This document shows, in pieces, positions 9,630 through 17,734 of a DNA stretch of 64,000 nucleotides (its first letter is position 1; every line of letters starts with the position of its first letter). The position numbers were made by a program, and so were the translations under genes. This DNA comes from Actinopolymorpha rutila (GTDB lineage Bacteria > Actinomycetota > Actinomycetes > Propionibacteriales > Actinopolymorphaceae), in assembly GCF_013407855.1 (NCBI RefSeq), contig NZ_JACBZH010000001.1, positions 1,612,001 to 1,676,000 on the forward strand, read 5' to 3'. Below the pieces are notes generated by a model, which was not told where the DNA came from, did no database searches, and saw only the letters and a program-made list of their open reading frames with translations.

Positions 9630-10217
9630 ATGACACGGCAGGAACGTGAGGAACGCATCCGCGGGTGGCTCTCCGGCCGGATCCCGCAGGAGTGGTTCGA
9701 GATCGTCGAGCTGACCACCGACCGGGAGGAGATCACCGTCGTCGGGGAGCTGACCGCGCCCCGCCACGACGGTGACGTGTCGCCGGCCGAGCGGGCGGCC
9801 GCCGAGCTGGGCAGGATCAAGGAGTTCCGCGAGCGCACCCGCGACGACCGGATCCGGATCGCCCGCGAGCTCGAGCACGCCACCGGCCAGAAGGTCGCCT
9901 GGGGCGCGCAGTGCGGGGAGACCCGGGAGACGTTCACCACGCTGTCGGTGCCGGTGATGACCCGGCTGCGGCAGTCCGAGCGGCGGGTGCTGGACACCCT
10001 CGTCGAGTCCGGCGTCGCCCGGACCCGTTCGGAGGCGCTGGCCTGGTGCGTCAAGCTGGTGGGCAAGCACGCGGAGAGCTGGCTCGGCGAGCTGCGCACG
10101 GCGATGGCTCACGTCGAACGCGTACGCGCGGCGGGACCCGACGCCACCTCGGCGGACGACCCGCTCGCGGCCGAGGACCAGTCTGAGGACAAGCCCGAGG
10201 ACGAGTCGAAGAGCTGA
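9630..10217 (+). CDS. Uncharacterised protein with putative ribbon-helix-helix domain
   Basis: Protein of 195 residues without a named function. Residues 1-100 are a charged alpha/beta segment (EWFEIVELTTDREEITVVGEL). Residues 103-150 read strand-helix-helix: TTLSVPVMTRLR, then ERRVLDTLVESGVA, then TRSEALAWCVKLVGKHAESWL, as in Arc/MetJ/CopG DNA-binding domains. The last 30 residues are acidic and disordered. ATG 9630 is directly preceded by an inverted repeat that contains the only visible -10, so a leaderless, self-repressed transcript is plausible. It converges with the methylase gene at 10240; a hairpin fills the gap. Confidence 0.75.
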   Translation: MTRQEREERIRGWLSGRIPQEWFEIVELTTDREEITVVGELTAPRHDGDVSPAERAAAELGRIKEFRERTRDDRIRIARELEHATGQKVAWGAQCGETRETFTTLSVPVMTRLRQSERRVLDTLVESGVARTRSEALAWCVKLVGKHAESWLGELRTAMAHVERVRAAGPDATSADDPLAAEDQSEDKPEDESKS

Positions 10218-10219
10218 CC

Positions 10220-10239
10220 CCGGGGTGTCGGCACCCCGG
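10220..10239. terminator. Bidirectional terminator hairpin between convergent genes
   Basis: CCGGGGTG-TCGG-CACCCCGG is a perfect 8-bp stem with a 4-nt loop that exactly fills the 22-bp gap between the stop codons of the + and - strand genes. There is no U-tract, which is common for high-GC actinobacteria. Confidence 0.6.
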
Positions 10240-11331
10240 TCAGTCGCGGGGTTTGGTCGCCACCAGCACGTCCCGCAGGATGGCCTGGTCGACCCGATGC
10301 CGGAAGCCGAGGTACGCCGGGTCGTCGCACACCCGCAGGCCCGCCGCGGTCAACGCGGCGGCGGCGTCCTCGCGCCGGGCCACGTGGGTGTTCCACGACA
10401 CCCCCAGGGCGCCGCCCGGTCGCAGCAGGTCCACCCAGCCGGGCAGCGCGGCCGACAGCAGGTCCAGCGGCGACCGGGAGAGTTCTCCAGGCGCACCGGA
10501 GCGGCTGCCGTGCTGTACGCCGTACGGCGCGTCGGTGACGATCGCGTCGAACGAACCGGACCGGAAGAAGTCGCGTGCCCTACGGGTGTCGGCGTTCACC
10601 ACGGTCAGGTCGAGCGCGTCGCCGGACTTGTACGCCGCCTTGTCCGCGGCCAGCGTCACGTGGAACCTCCGGCCCAGCACCTTGCGGTCGCGCCGGATCG
10701 GGGTCAGCTCCGCCTGGTGCTTCAGCCGCTTGCGCTTGAGCCAGGTACGAAGGAAGCCGGAGTACGCCTCGACGTCCTTGCCGTCGATCTCGATGCCCGC
10801 GGCGTCCCAGCCGTACATCAGCACCTGGTTGAGCGTGGTGCCGCGCCCGCACAGCGGGTCCAGGATCCGCAGCCTGCGGTCGAGCAGCTCACCGGCCGAC
10901 TCCGAGGCCAGCACGGTGACGTTGAGCAGCAGCTTGGTGAAGAACTCGTTGGTCTTGCCGACGTACTTCTGGATGGTCAGCAGGTCGTCGTCGAACTGGT
11001 CCAGCGGCGTCAGCGTCACTGGGCTCAGCAGCGGCCCGGCCGCCTCGGCGTCCCCGCCCTCGCCACGGAGCTCGCCAAGCTCGCGGAGCTCGAACAGCGC
11101 GTACGCCGAGGAGAGCAGGGAGAGGTACGCGACGTCGCGGGCACCCAGCGGCTCGGCGACCCCGAACGTGACGTACGGGACGCCGCCCAGCGTCTCCTCG
11201 GCCACGTCGGTGATCCGTCCGCCCAGCACGGACTCGGAGAAGACGCCGAGCTCGGCGCGGGTGAGGTCGACCGAGGCCTCGGCGTACACCCGGTTGGTGG
11301 CGGGCAGCACGAGCAGGGCGTAACGCGGCAT
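10240..11331 (-). CDS. Trm11-like SAM-dependent methyltransferase
   Basis: Predicted nucleic-acid methylase of 363 residues. The N-terminal 140 residues probably form a substrate-binding domain. The Rossmann methylase follows, with SAM motif DPLCGRGTTLNQ (about residue 165), acidic loop GIEIDGKD, and catalytic motif IV TDAPYG (about 262), which matches the N/D-P-P-Y-class motif of Trm11/THUMP guanine-N2 methylases. By family it is likely an RNA (tRNA) methylase rather than part of a restriction system, since no nuclease is beside it. No clear ribosome-binding site precedes ATG 11331; a weak GATCGT lies 7 nt upstream. Confidence 0.75.
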   Translation of the reverse strand: MPRYALLVLPATNRVYAEASVDLTRAELGVFSESVLGGRITDVAEETLGGVPYVTFGVAEPLGARDVAYLSLLSSAYALFELRELGELRGEGGDAEAAGPLLSPVTLTPLDQFDDDLLTIQKYVGKTNEFFTKLLLNVTVLASESAGELLDRRLRILDPLCGRGTTLNQVLMYGWDAAGIEIDGKDVEAYSGFLRTWLKRKRLKHQAELTPIRRDRKVLGRRFHVTLAADKAAYKSGDALDLTVVNADTRRARDFFRSGSFDAIVTDAPYGVQHGSRSGAPGELSRSPLDLLSAALPGWVDLLRPGGALGVSWNTHVARREDAAAALTAAGLRVCDDPAYLGFRHRVDQAILRDVLVATKPRD

Positions 11332-11395
11332 GAGCCCAACGATCCCAGGTCCGGCCTCGCCGGCGTTCCCAGGCCCCGGCTCCGCGCGGCCCGGG

Positions 11396-12025
11396 TCAGA
11401 TGTCGATCGACCCGCCGGACGCGAGCCGGCGGAACTCCGACCCGGCCTGCTCGGCCATCCCGCCCACGAGGTTGTCCACCAGGCCGAGCCCGATGTCGTT
11501 CAGCAGGCCGTCGTGTACCGACACCGCCAGCCGCGGGCGCACCGCGCGGATGTAGTCGATCGACTCCGAGGACTTCAGCCAGGGAGCGGACGTCGGCACC
11601 ATCAGCGTGTCGACGGGCCGGTCGGGCACGGTGAACGCGTCGCCGGGGTGGAAGAACGAGTCGTCGACGAAGAAGCCGATGTTGGGCACCGGCGGCAGGT
11701 CGGGGTGGATCACCTCGTGCAGTTCGCCGTACACACCTACCTCGAAGCCGGCCGCGGTGAAGTGTTCGCCGGCGGCGACCACGTGCAGCCGGTCGGGGTC
11801 GACGTCGGTCAGCAGGGAGGCGACCGCGGCGTTGGTCCAGATCTGCAGATCGGGGTGCCGGGCCAGCTTGTCCACGTCGAGGTGGTCCGTGTGCTCGTGG
11901 GTGATCAGGACGGCCTCCGCGCCGTCCAGCGGCTCCTCCTCGCTGAACGAGCCGGGGTCGATCACGAGCGCCCGGTCGCTCTTCTCCAGCCGGACGAGGG
12001 AGTGGGTGTACTTCAGGATCCGCAT
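11396..12025 (-). CDS. MBL-fold metallo-hydrolase, UlaG-like
   Basis: Metallo-beta-lactamase-fold hydrolase of 209 residues. The metal motif THEHTDHLD (HxHxDH) is near residue 42, with further ligands in FHPGDAF (about 127) and SVHDGLL (about 170). The short N-terminal pattern MRILKYTHSLVRLE and VIDPGSF resembles UlaG-type lactonase-like proteins, but the substrate is not predictable. TAAGCT ends 6 nt before ATG 12025, a leaderless-type start. It lies between the Trm11-like gene and the divergent prenyltransferase gene. Confidence 0.85.
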   Translation of the reverse strand: MRILKYTHSLVRLEKSDRALVIDPGSFSEEEPLDGAEAVLITHEHTDHLDVDKLARHPDLQIWTNAAVASLLTDVDPDRLHVVAAGEHFTAAGFEVGVYGELHEVIHPDLPPVPNIGFFVDDSFFHPGDAFTVPDRPVDTLMVPTSAPWLKSSESIDYIRAVRPRLAVSVHDGLLNDIGLGLVDNLVGGMAEQAGSEFRRLASGGSIDI

Positions 12026-12151
12026 GCCGGAAGCTTAGGTCTGCCCGGGGACGTGACGCCGGAGGCGGGGGTCGCGACGCCGTACCGGCCGGTCACCGAG
12101 CGGAGCCGAAGGCGTCGGCGGTAGCCTCGGTTCAGCGTTTCGGAGGTGACG

Positions 12152-12916
12152 ATGGCCCTGCCCGGCCTGCTGTACCGCATCTACCAGCGCCGCCTGACGG
12201 CATCGATCCCGTCCGAGCGGGTGCCACGGCACGTCGCGGTGATGATCGACGGCAACCGCCGATGGGCGCGCGCGGCCGGTGCCGACGACGTGCGCTTCGG
12301 CTACGACGCCGGTGCCGCCAAGGTGCCGCACTTCCTCGGCTGGTGCGAGGAGGTGGGCGTACGCGTCGTCACGATCTACATGCTCTCCGCCGACAACCTC
12401 CACCGCCCGGCCGCGGACGTCGACCCGCTGCTGGAGGTCATCGGGGGGCTCGTCGGCGAGCTCGCCGCGACCGGGCGCTGGCGGCTCCATCCGGTCGGCG
12501 CGCGCGACCTGCTGCCCGAGCGGATCGCCCAGGTGCTCAAGGACGCCGAGGAGACCACCGCTGCCGTCGACGGCCTGCTGGTCAACGTCGCGGTGGGGTA
12601 CGGCGGCCGGCGCGAGGTCGCAGACGCGGTGCGGGCGTTGCTGCACGAGCACGCCGACAAGGGCACGACCATCGAGGACCTCGCGGAGGTGCTCGACGTC
12701 GAACACATCGCCGCGCACCTCTACACCAAGGGTCAGCCCGACCCCGACCTGGTGATCCGCACGTCGGGGGAGTTGCGGATGTCGGACTTCCTGTTGTGGC
12801 AGAGCGCCTACAGCGAGTTCTTCTTCTGCGAGGCACTCTGGCCGGATTTCCGGAAGGTCGATTTTCTCCGGGCGATCCGGGCCTACGCCGCCCGAAACCG
12901 CCGCTACGGCCTTTGA
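12152..12916 (+). CDS. uppS: cis-Prenyltransferase (isoprenyl / Z,E-farnesyl diphosphate synthase, UppS family)
   Basis: Condenses isopentenyl diphosphate onto an allylic diphosphate to make cis-polyprenyl carriers for the cell wall. 254 residues. The catalytic signature VAVMIDGNRRWAR (Asp at about 29) starts the fold; conserved blocks include LSADNLHRP, LVNVAVGYGGRREV, PDLVIRTSGELRMSDFLLWQSAYSE and the C-terminal DFLRAIRAYAARNRRYG. The short N-terminus (LLYRIYQRRL) resembles the mycobacterial Z,E-farnesyl diphosphate synthase more than the long-chain decaprenyl enzyme, but product length is inferred. ATG 12152 is preceded by GGAGG at 5 nt; TAGCCT at 12122-12127 is a likely -10. Confidence 0.93.
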   Translation: MALPGLLYRIYQRRLTASIPSERVPRHVAVMIDGNRRWARAAGADDVRFGYDAGAAKVPHFLGWCEEVGVRVVTIYMLSADNLHRPAADVDPLLEVIGGLVGELAATGRWRLHPVGARDLLPERIAQVLKDAEETTAAVDGLLVNVAVGYGGRREVADAVRALLHEHADKGTTIEDLAEVLDVEHIAAHLYTKGQPDPDLVIRTSGELRMSDFLLWQSAYSEFFFCEALWPDFRKVDFLRAIRAYAARNRRYGL

Positions 12917-12922
12917 CGAATT

Positions 12923-12943
12923 CGCTCGCCGGCAAGGCGGGCG
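12923..12943 (+). terminator. Hairpin after uppS
   Basis: CGCTCGCC-GGCAA-GGCGGGCG, an 8-bp stem with one U-G pair and a 5-nt loop, begins 6 nt after the stop codon. No U-tract follows. Confidence 0.45.
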
Positions 12944-13015
12944 CAACACGGGCTTCATCCACCGGCTTGCGTGTCCCTCTGTTCGGCCGCCCGCTTGGCA
13001 CGTACCGTCGAATCT

Positions 13016-13240
13016 GACGGGCCGGATCATCCCCGGCCGTCCGGGAGGCCCATCGATGCGTGTGCAGCAGTCCTCCTCCCGCCGAAAGGCGGAGCGGGCC
13101 ACGCACGACGATCGCGCCCCGGGGTGGCAAACCCCCGGCACGAGGCGGGCCGGCACCCGGCCCGACGGCCGGTCCCGGCCAGTTGCTCGCACTCAGGACC
13201 GGGCGCCGGGTGCGCGCCGCGGGTCCGAAGGGGACCGAAC
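13016..13240 (+). other. Structured, GC-rich leader upstream of phoH
   Basis: The 324-bp gap between uppS and phoH holds several strong stem-loops. One is at 13016-13042 (GACGGGCCGG pairing with CCGGCCGTC across ATCATCC). A second, near 13080-13095, is CCGCC-GAAA-GGCGG closed by a GNRA-type tetraloop and extended past one bulge. A third is GGGG-N7-CCCC near 13120. No convincing gene is present; a + strand ORF from 13056 has low-complexity, Arg-rich content. It could be a 5' regulatory RNA; the class is not recognised. Confidence 0.35.
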
Positions 13241-14635
13241 GTGGCTGCTCCCGAGTCGTCTCAGTCATCTGCGCAGTCCGAGCTGTCTGAGCTGTCGGCG
13301 CCGACCTCGACCGAGGCTGTGGACTCATCCGCTGGTCACCCGCACGCCAACCGTACGTATGTCATCGACACCAGCGTCCTGCTCGCCGACCCGAACGCGC
13401 TGCGGCGCTTCGAGGAGCACGAGATCGTGCTGCCGGTCGTGGTGGTCACCGAACTCGAGGGCAAGCGGCACCACCCCGAGCTCGGCTACTTCGCCCGGAC
13501 CGCCCTCCGGCTGCTCGACGAGCTTCGGGTACGACACGGCCGGCTGGACGAGCCGGTGCCGATCGGTACGTCCGGAGGCACCCTGCACGTCGAGCTCAAC
13601 CATGCCGATCCGGAGGTTCTGCCGGTCGGCTTCCGGCTGGGCGACAACGACACCCGCATCCTCGCGGTGGCACTCAACCTGGCCGCGGAGGGCCGGGAGG
13701 TCGTACTCGTCTCCAAGGATCTGCCGCTGCGGGTGAAGGCGTCGGCCGTCGGCCTGGTCGCCGAGGAGTACCGCGCGGAGCTGCCGGTCGAGACCGGGTG
13801 GACCGGAATGGTCGAGGTCGACCTGGCGGGCGCCGACCTGGACACGCTCTACGCGGAGGGGTCGGTCGACCTCGAGGCCGCCCGGGAGCTGCCCACCCAC
13901 ACCGGCCTGGTGCTGTTGTCCGAGCGTGGCAGCGGCCTGGGCCGGGTCACCCCCGACAAGCGGGTACGCCTGGTCCGCGGCGACCGGGAGGCGTTCGGCC
14001 TGCGCGGCCGTTCGGCCGAGCAGCGCGTCGCCCTGGACCTGCTGCTGGACCCCGACATCGGGATCGTGAGCCTCGGCGGGCGGGCCGGAACCGGAAAGTC
14101 CGCGCTGGCCCTGTGCGCCGGTCTGGAGGCGGTGATGGAACGCCGCCAGCACCGCAAGGTCGTGGTGTTCCGGCCGCTGTACGCGGTGGGCGGACAGGAT
14201 CTGGGCTATCTACCGGGCAGCGAGGCGGAGAAAATGGCGCCTTGGTCACAGGCTGTGTTCGACACGCTGGGTGCGGTGACCAACGCGAACGTCGTGGAGG
14301 AGGTCATCGACCGGGGAATGCTGGAGGTGCTTCCGCTCACCCACATCCGCGGACGGTCCCTGCACGACGCCTTCGTCGTGGTCGACGAGGCACAGTCACT
14401 GGAACGCAACGTACTCCTCACGGTATTGTCCCGGATTGGTGCCGGTTCCCGAGTTGTCCTGACTCACGACGTTGGTCAGCGGGACAACCTGCGAGTCGGG
14501 CGCCATGACGGAGTAGTGGCAGTGGTCGAGAAGCTCAAGGGGCATCCGTTGTTCGCGCACGTGACGCTGACCCGCTCGGAGCGTTCGCCGATCGCCGCCC
14601 TCGTGACGGAGATGCTCGAGGACATCTCGTTGTGA
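13241..14635 (+). CDS. phoH: PhoH-family ATPase with N-terminal PIN domain (PhoH2 type)
   Basis: 464-residue fusion of a PIN-type RNase domain and a PhoH ATPase; in mycobacteria such proteins act as sequence-specific RNA helicase/RNase. The PIN half (about 39-175) has [12 protein letters not shown] (Asp43), [10 protein letters not shown] and [12 protein letters not shown]. The PhoH half has Walker [16 protein letters not shown] (about 285) and Walker [13 protein letters not shown] (about 381), then the sensor segment [16 protein letters not shown] 13241 is chosen because AGGGGA lies about 8 nt upstream and the PIN domain begins about 40 residues in. Mycobacterial phoH2 is paired with a small upstream gene; no convincing counterpart is visible. 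Confidence 0.9.
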   Translation: MAAPESSQSSAQSELSELSAPTSTEAVDSSAGHPHANRTYVIDTSVLLADPNALRRFEEHEIVLPVVVVTELEGKRHHPELGYFARTALRLLDELRVRHGRLDEPVPIGTSGGTLHVELNHADPEVLPVGFRLGDNDTRILAVALNLAAEGREVVLVSKDLPLRVKASAVGLVAEEYRAELPVETGWTGMVEVDLAGADLDTLYAEGSVDLEAARELPTHTGLVLLSERGSGLGRVTPDKRVRLVRGDREAFGLRGRSAEQRVALDLLLDPDIGIVSLGGRAGTGKSALALCAGLEAVMERRQHRKVVVFRPLYAVGGQDLGYLPGSEAEKMAPWSQAVFDTLGAVTNANVVEEVIDRGMLEVLPLTHIRGRSLHDAFVVVDEAQSLERNVLLTVLSRIGAGSRVVLTHDVGQRDNLRVGRHDGVVAVVEKLKGHPLFAHVTLTRSERSPIAALVTEMLEDISL

Positions 14636-14642
14636 GGACGGC

Positions 14643-14670
14643 CGGGGTAGTCGCCGAGGTGACGACCCCG
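14643..14670 (+). terminator. Hairpin after phoH
   Basis: CGGGGTAGTC pairs with GACGACCCCG (9 of 10) across an 8-nt loop, starting 8 nt after the phoH stop. There is no U-tract. Confidence 0.45.
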
Positions 14671-14788
14671 ACACCACCGCGAGGTGACCGAAAGCCTCCA
14701 CTTCGTTTCGTACCGTAGGCAACCGTACGCACTGTAGTCCGACGCGGTGTGGCTCCGGCCAGGTCGCGAGAGATCTCTGGAGGCGTGT

Positions 14789-15862
14789 GTGGCGAGCTAC
14801 GCCGGTAAGCACCGGGCACCCGCGAAGCATCGGGCGCGCGGACGCGGCGCAGGATTCACGACCCGGCCGACGGCCCCTTCGACCGGGGCCAGGCGGGCCG
14901 ACGCCACCTGGATGCCGGCGCCGGCGTTTCCGGTCGCGGCCCGCGAGGTGATCGACGTACGCGAGGTCGCCGACGTCCGCGAGCTGGTCGACGTACCCGC
15001 GGCCGCCGACGTACGTGAGGTCGTTCCCGAGCCGGTCGACGTACGTGAGGCGGTCGACGTACTCGAAGTCGCCGACGTACGCGAGGCGGTCGAGGTTCGG
15101 GAACCGGACGTCATCGCGCTCTTCGCTCCGGCGGAGGGGACGGAGCGGGCCCGGCGCAGATTCCGGGTCAGCCCCGCCTTCGCCGCAGTCACCGCGGCCA
15201 GCCTCGGGGTGACCGGCGCGGTCGGCGCGGGTGTCCTGGTGGCCGGGAGTCACCGCACCGGCACGCTCAACAACCTCGCCGTGTCCGACCTCGGTGGCCG
15301 CGGAGCGCTGACCGCGAAGCGGGCCGCCGAGCTCAAGCCGAAGTCCGCGACGCCGCGGCACACCACGCGCACCGTGACCCCGAAGCCGACGCCGACCGTG
15401 ACGGTGAAGCCGGAGAAGGTCGTCCCCGCGACGGGTGAGGACGTCATCGACCGCACCGCCGTCGAGCGGCTCCGTGCCGCCGAGCGGGCCTCCCGTGCGG
15501 CCGAACGTGAGGCCCGTGCGCGCGAGCGGGCCGCGGCCCAGGAGCGGGCGCGGATGGACTACGGCTCGCCGAAGGAGATCGCCGCCCGCCTGGTGGCCGC
15601 CCGTGGCTGGAGCGACGTGCAGTACCAATGCCTGGTGACCATGTGGACCCGGGAGAGCAGCTGGAACCACCACGCGGTCAACGCCAGCTCGGGCGCGTAC
15701 GGCATTCCCCAGGCGCTGCCCGGCAGCAAGATGGCGGCGTACGGCTCGGACTGGCGCGACAACCCCACCACCCAGATCAAGTGGGGCCTGGCCTACATCG
15801 AGTCGCGCTACAGCACTCCCTGCGGTGCCTGGTCGTGGTGGCAGGCCCACAACTGGTACTGA
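14789..15862 (+). CDS. Membrane-anchored lytic transglycosylase-like protein with DVRE-repeat N-terminus
   Basis: 357-residue protein with four parts. Residues 1-52 are basic and disordered. Residues 53-108 consist of degenerate repeats of (V/A)DVRE(V/A). A membrane helix follows (about 130-153). The outside part has a Thr/Pro linker (TPKPTPTVTVKPEK), an Arg/Ala/Glu coiled coil (RAAERASRAAEREARARERA) and a C-terminal SLT-like domain: LVTMWTRESSWNHHAVNASSGAYGIPQALPGS, where Glu in TRESSW is the expected catalytic residue. It probably cleaves or binds peptidoglycan. GTG 14789 has CTGGAGG 5 nt upstream. The repeat segment is cytoplasmic by topology and its role is unknown. Confidence 0.85.
   Translation: MASYAGKHRAPAKHRARGRGAGFTTRPTAPSTGARRADATWMPAPAFPVAAREVIDVREVADVRELVDVPAAADVREVVPEPVDVREAVDVLEVADVREAVEVREPDVIALFAPAEGTERARRRFRVSPAFAAVTAASLGVTGAVGAGVLVAGSHRTGTLNNLAVSDLGGRGALTAKRAAELKPKSATPRHTTRTVTPKPTPTVTVKPEKVVPATGEDVIDRTAVERLRAAERASRAAEREARARERAAAQERARMDYGSPKEIAARLVAARGWSDVQYQCLVTMWTRESSWNHHAVNASSGAYGIPQALPGSKMAAYGSDWRDNPTTQIKWGLAYIESRYSTPCGAWSWWQAHNWY
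14947..15112 (+). repeat. In-frame degenerate repeats encoding DVRE motifs
   Basis: About seven copies of a 15-18-bp unit close to GTCGACGTACGTGAGGCG, in frame within the transglycosylase-like gene, giving the DVREV/DVREA series at residues 53-108. Confidence 0.75.
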
Positions 15863-15958
15863 GCCGGTCGGTCCCGAGCCGATCGGTCCCGACTCGATCC
15901 ACTGGTCCTGACTCGATCCACTGGCGCTGAGCCGATCCACCGGTACTGAGCCGGTACG
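15859..15958 (+). repeat. Degenerate tandem repeat starting at a stop codon
   Basis: Six units of 13-19 bp close to CTGAGCCGATCCACCGGTA run from the last base before the TGA of the transglycosylase-like gene. The unit boundaries are 15859, 15875, 15890, 15908, 15927 and 15946. It is noncoding; adjacent units differ at a few positions. Confidence 0.7.
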
Positions 15959-16319
15959 CGAGACCTGAATCACAGCTCGCGTTTCGTCCGGAGTGCCCGG
16001 CAATCTGCTGTCCGGACACGGTTTCCGGACTGCCGTCGTCAACGACGCAAGCACCCCTTGCCTGTTACTCTCCCCGGGTTTCCACAGCTCGGGGTCGCGG
16101 ATGCGACCCGCGCCCCTGCCGAAGAGTGGCGCCGCCGGATCCACACAACCGGGACGCACGGGCCGCCGGCCTGCGATCTCGTGGTGTGGCGGTGTTGCGG
16201 AATCGGTCAAGTGCGACAGGATGAAGGAACGGGACAAAAGTCCTCCATGACCATTCGTTCATCCTGTCTGATCGTGATCTGACCGTAGGAACGCGCAGGC
16301 GAGTCGACCTGGAGGCGCA
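15959..16319. other. Intergenic region before lpqY
   Basis: 361 bp between the tandem repeat and lpqY. No ORF with plausible coding content is seen. The only strong structure is the inverted repeat at 16215-16268, listed separately. A promoter for the sugar operon must lie here, but no -35/-10 pair stands out. Confidence 0.5.
16215..16268. promoter_or_regulatory. Long inverted repeat upstream of the trehalose-type ABC operon
   Basis: 18-bp arms, GACAGGATGAAGGAACGG (16215-16232) and CCATTCGTTCATCCTGTC (16251-16268), match at 16 of 18 positions. Between them sits a nested hairpin GGAC-AAAA-GTCC (16232-16243). It ends 51 bp before the lpqY start. It may be an operator for a large dimeric repressor or a 5'-UTR RNA structure. 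Confidence 0.5.
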
Positions 16320-17717
16320 GTGCGTGACGCAGCCGGCCGAAAGAGCCGGAGACCGCAGTCGAAGATTGCCGGACGCCGCCGGGCAGCGCTGTTCGCGGCG
16401 CTCACCCTCGTGGCCGGAGCGGCCCTGGCCGGGTGCGGGAGCGAATCCGGACCGCCGGTCGTGACCTGGTACATCAACCCCGACAACGGCGGCCAGGCGA
16501 AGCTGGCGCAGAAGTGCACGCAGCAGGCCGGCGGGAAATACCGCATCACCACGGCGCTGCTGCCCCGCGACTCCACCGCCCAGCGGGAGCAACTCGTTCG
16601 CCGGCTCGCCGCCGGTGACCAGGGCATCGACCTGATGAGCCTCGACCTGCCCTACCTCGCGGAGTTCGCCAACGCGGGGTTCCTGCACAAGTTCGAAGGC
16701 AGCCAGGCGAGTCAGCTCACCAAGGGCATGCTCTCCGGCCCGCTCGAGGCGGCGAAGTGGAAGAACCAGCTGTACGCCGTCCCGTTCAACACCAACACCC
16801 AGCTGCTGTGGTACCACAGATCCGTTGCCAGGAAGGCCGGCCTCGACCTCGGCCCCAACTCCGACGTGACGTGGAAGCAGGTCATCTCCGCCGCGGAGAA
16901 GACCCACACAACCGTGCAGGTGCAGGCGTCCCGCTACGAGGGCTACACCGTGCTGATCAACTCGCTGGTGGCCTCGGCGGGTGGGAAGATCCTGATGAAT
17001 CCCCAAGCGGGCAAGGACGTCACGCCCGCCATCGACTCCGCCGCGGGCCGCGCCGCCGCCGACGTGCTGCGCACGCTGGGGCGTTCGAAGGCCGCCTCGG
17101 CCGACATCAGCAACTCCGACGAGGGCACCAGCCAGGCCGGCTTCAACGCCGGCAACGGCGGCTTCATGACCAACTGGCCGTTCGTCTACACCGCCGAGAC
17201 CGGCACCCTGAACGACCTGAAGGCCCAGCGCAAGAGTGCTCCGGCGGGCAAGCGGGCCGCGCTCGACAAGCAGATCAAGGAGCAGCAAGCCAAGGTTGAC
17301 GACTTCGGCTGGACCCGCTGGCCCGGTGTCGTTCGGGGCAAGCCGAGTGCGCCGCCGCTGGGCGGGATCAACCTCGCCGTCGGTGCGTTCAGCAAGCACA
17401 CCAAGGAGTCGGTCGAGGCGGTGCGCTGCATCACCTCGCCGGCCAGCCAGAAGGAGTACATGCTCGGCGAGGGCCTGCTGCCCACCGTGGAGTCGGTCTA
17501 CGCCGATCCCGAGATCCGCAAGGCGTTCCCGATGGCCGACCTGCTGCGAAAGTCGGTCGACCAGGGCGCGCCCCGGCCGATCACGCCGTACTACCCCGAC
17601 ATCACCGCGGCGATCCAGCGCACCTGGCACCCGGCGTCGGCGGTCAGCCCGAGCTGGACTCCCGGGGCCACGGCGCGGCTGATCGTCGCGGTTCTCCACG
17701 ACAAAGAGCTGATCTGA
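16320..17717 (+). CDS. lpqY: Trehalose-type ABC transporter substrate-binding lipoprotein LpqY
   Basis: 465-residue family-1 solute-binding lipoprotein; by family and gene order it probably binds trehalose recycled from the cell envelope. The signal peptide ends in LAGAALAGC (lipidated Cys39). Conserved blocks match mycobacterial LpqY: LPRDSTAQREQLVRRLAAGD, DLMSLDLPYLAEFANAGFL, PFNTNTQLLWY, GGFMTNWPFVY, GGINLAVGAFSKHTKESVEAVRC, GLLPTVESVYADPEI. GTG 16320 has GGAGG 4-5 nt upstream. It is the first gene of lpqY-sugA-sugB-sugC, whose order and lengths (465/310/271/400) parallel the mycobacterial operon. Substrate is inferred. Confidence 0.88.
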   Translation: MRDAAGRKSRRPQSKIAGRRRAALFAALTLVAGAALAGCGSESGPPVVTWYINPDNGGQAKLAQKCTQQAGGKYRITTALLPRDSTAQREQLVRRLAAGDQGIDLMSLDLPYLAEFANAGFLHKFEGSQASQLTKGMLSGPLEAAKWKNQLYAVPFNTNTQLLWYHRSVARKAGLDLGPNSDVTWKQVISAAEKTHTTVQVQASRYEGYTVLINSLVASAGGKILMNPQAGKDVTPAIDSAAGRAAADVLRTLGRSKAASADISNSDEGTSQAGFNAGNGGFMTNWPFVYTAETGTLNDLKAQRKSAPAGKRAALDKQIKEQQAKVDDFGWTRWPGVVRGKPSAPPLGGINLAVGAFSKHTKESVEAVRCITSPASQKEYMLGEGLLPTVESVYADPEIRKAFPMADLLRKSVDQGAPRPITPYYPDITAAIQRTWHPASAVSPSWTPGATARLIVAVLHDKELI

Positions 17718-17734
17718 GGCGGAGGGGAGGAACC

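Noticed and set aside
13056..13736. Possible small phoAT-like gene overlapping phoH
   Set aside because: Arg/Ser/Pro-rich, out of frame with phoH and without a start signal; only the structured leader is reported.
14640..14788. c-di-AMP (ydaO-type) riboswitch before the transglycosylase-like gene
   Set aside because: Such switches often precede cell-wall hydrolases, but the conserved motifs are not seen.
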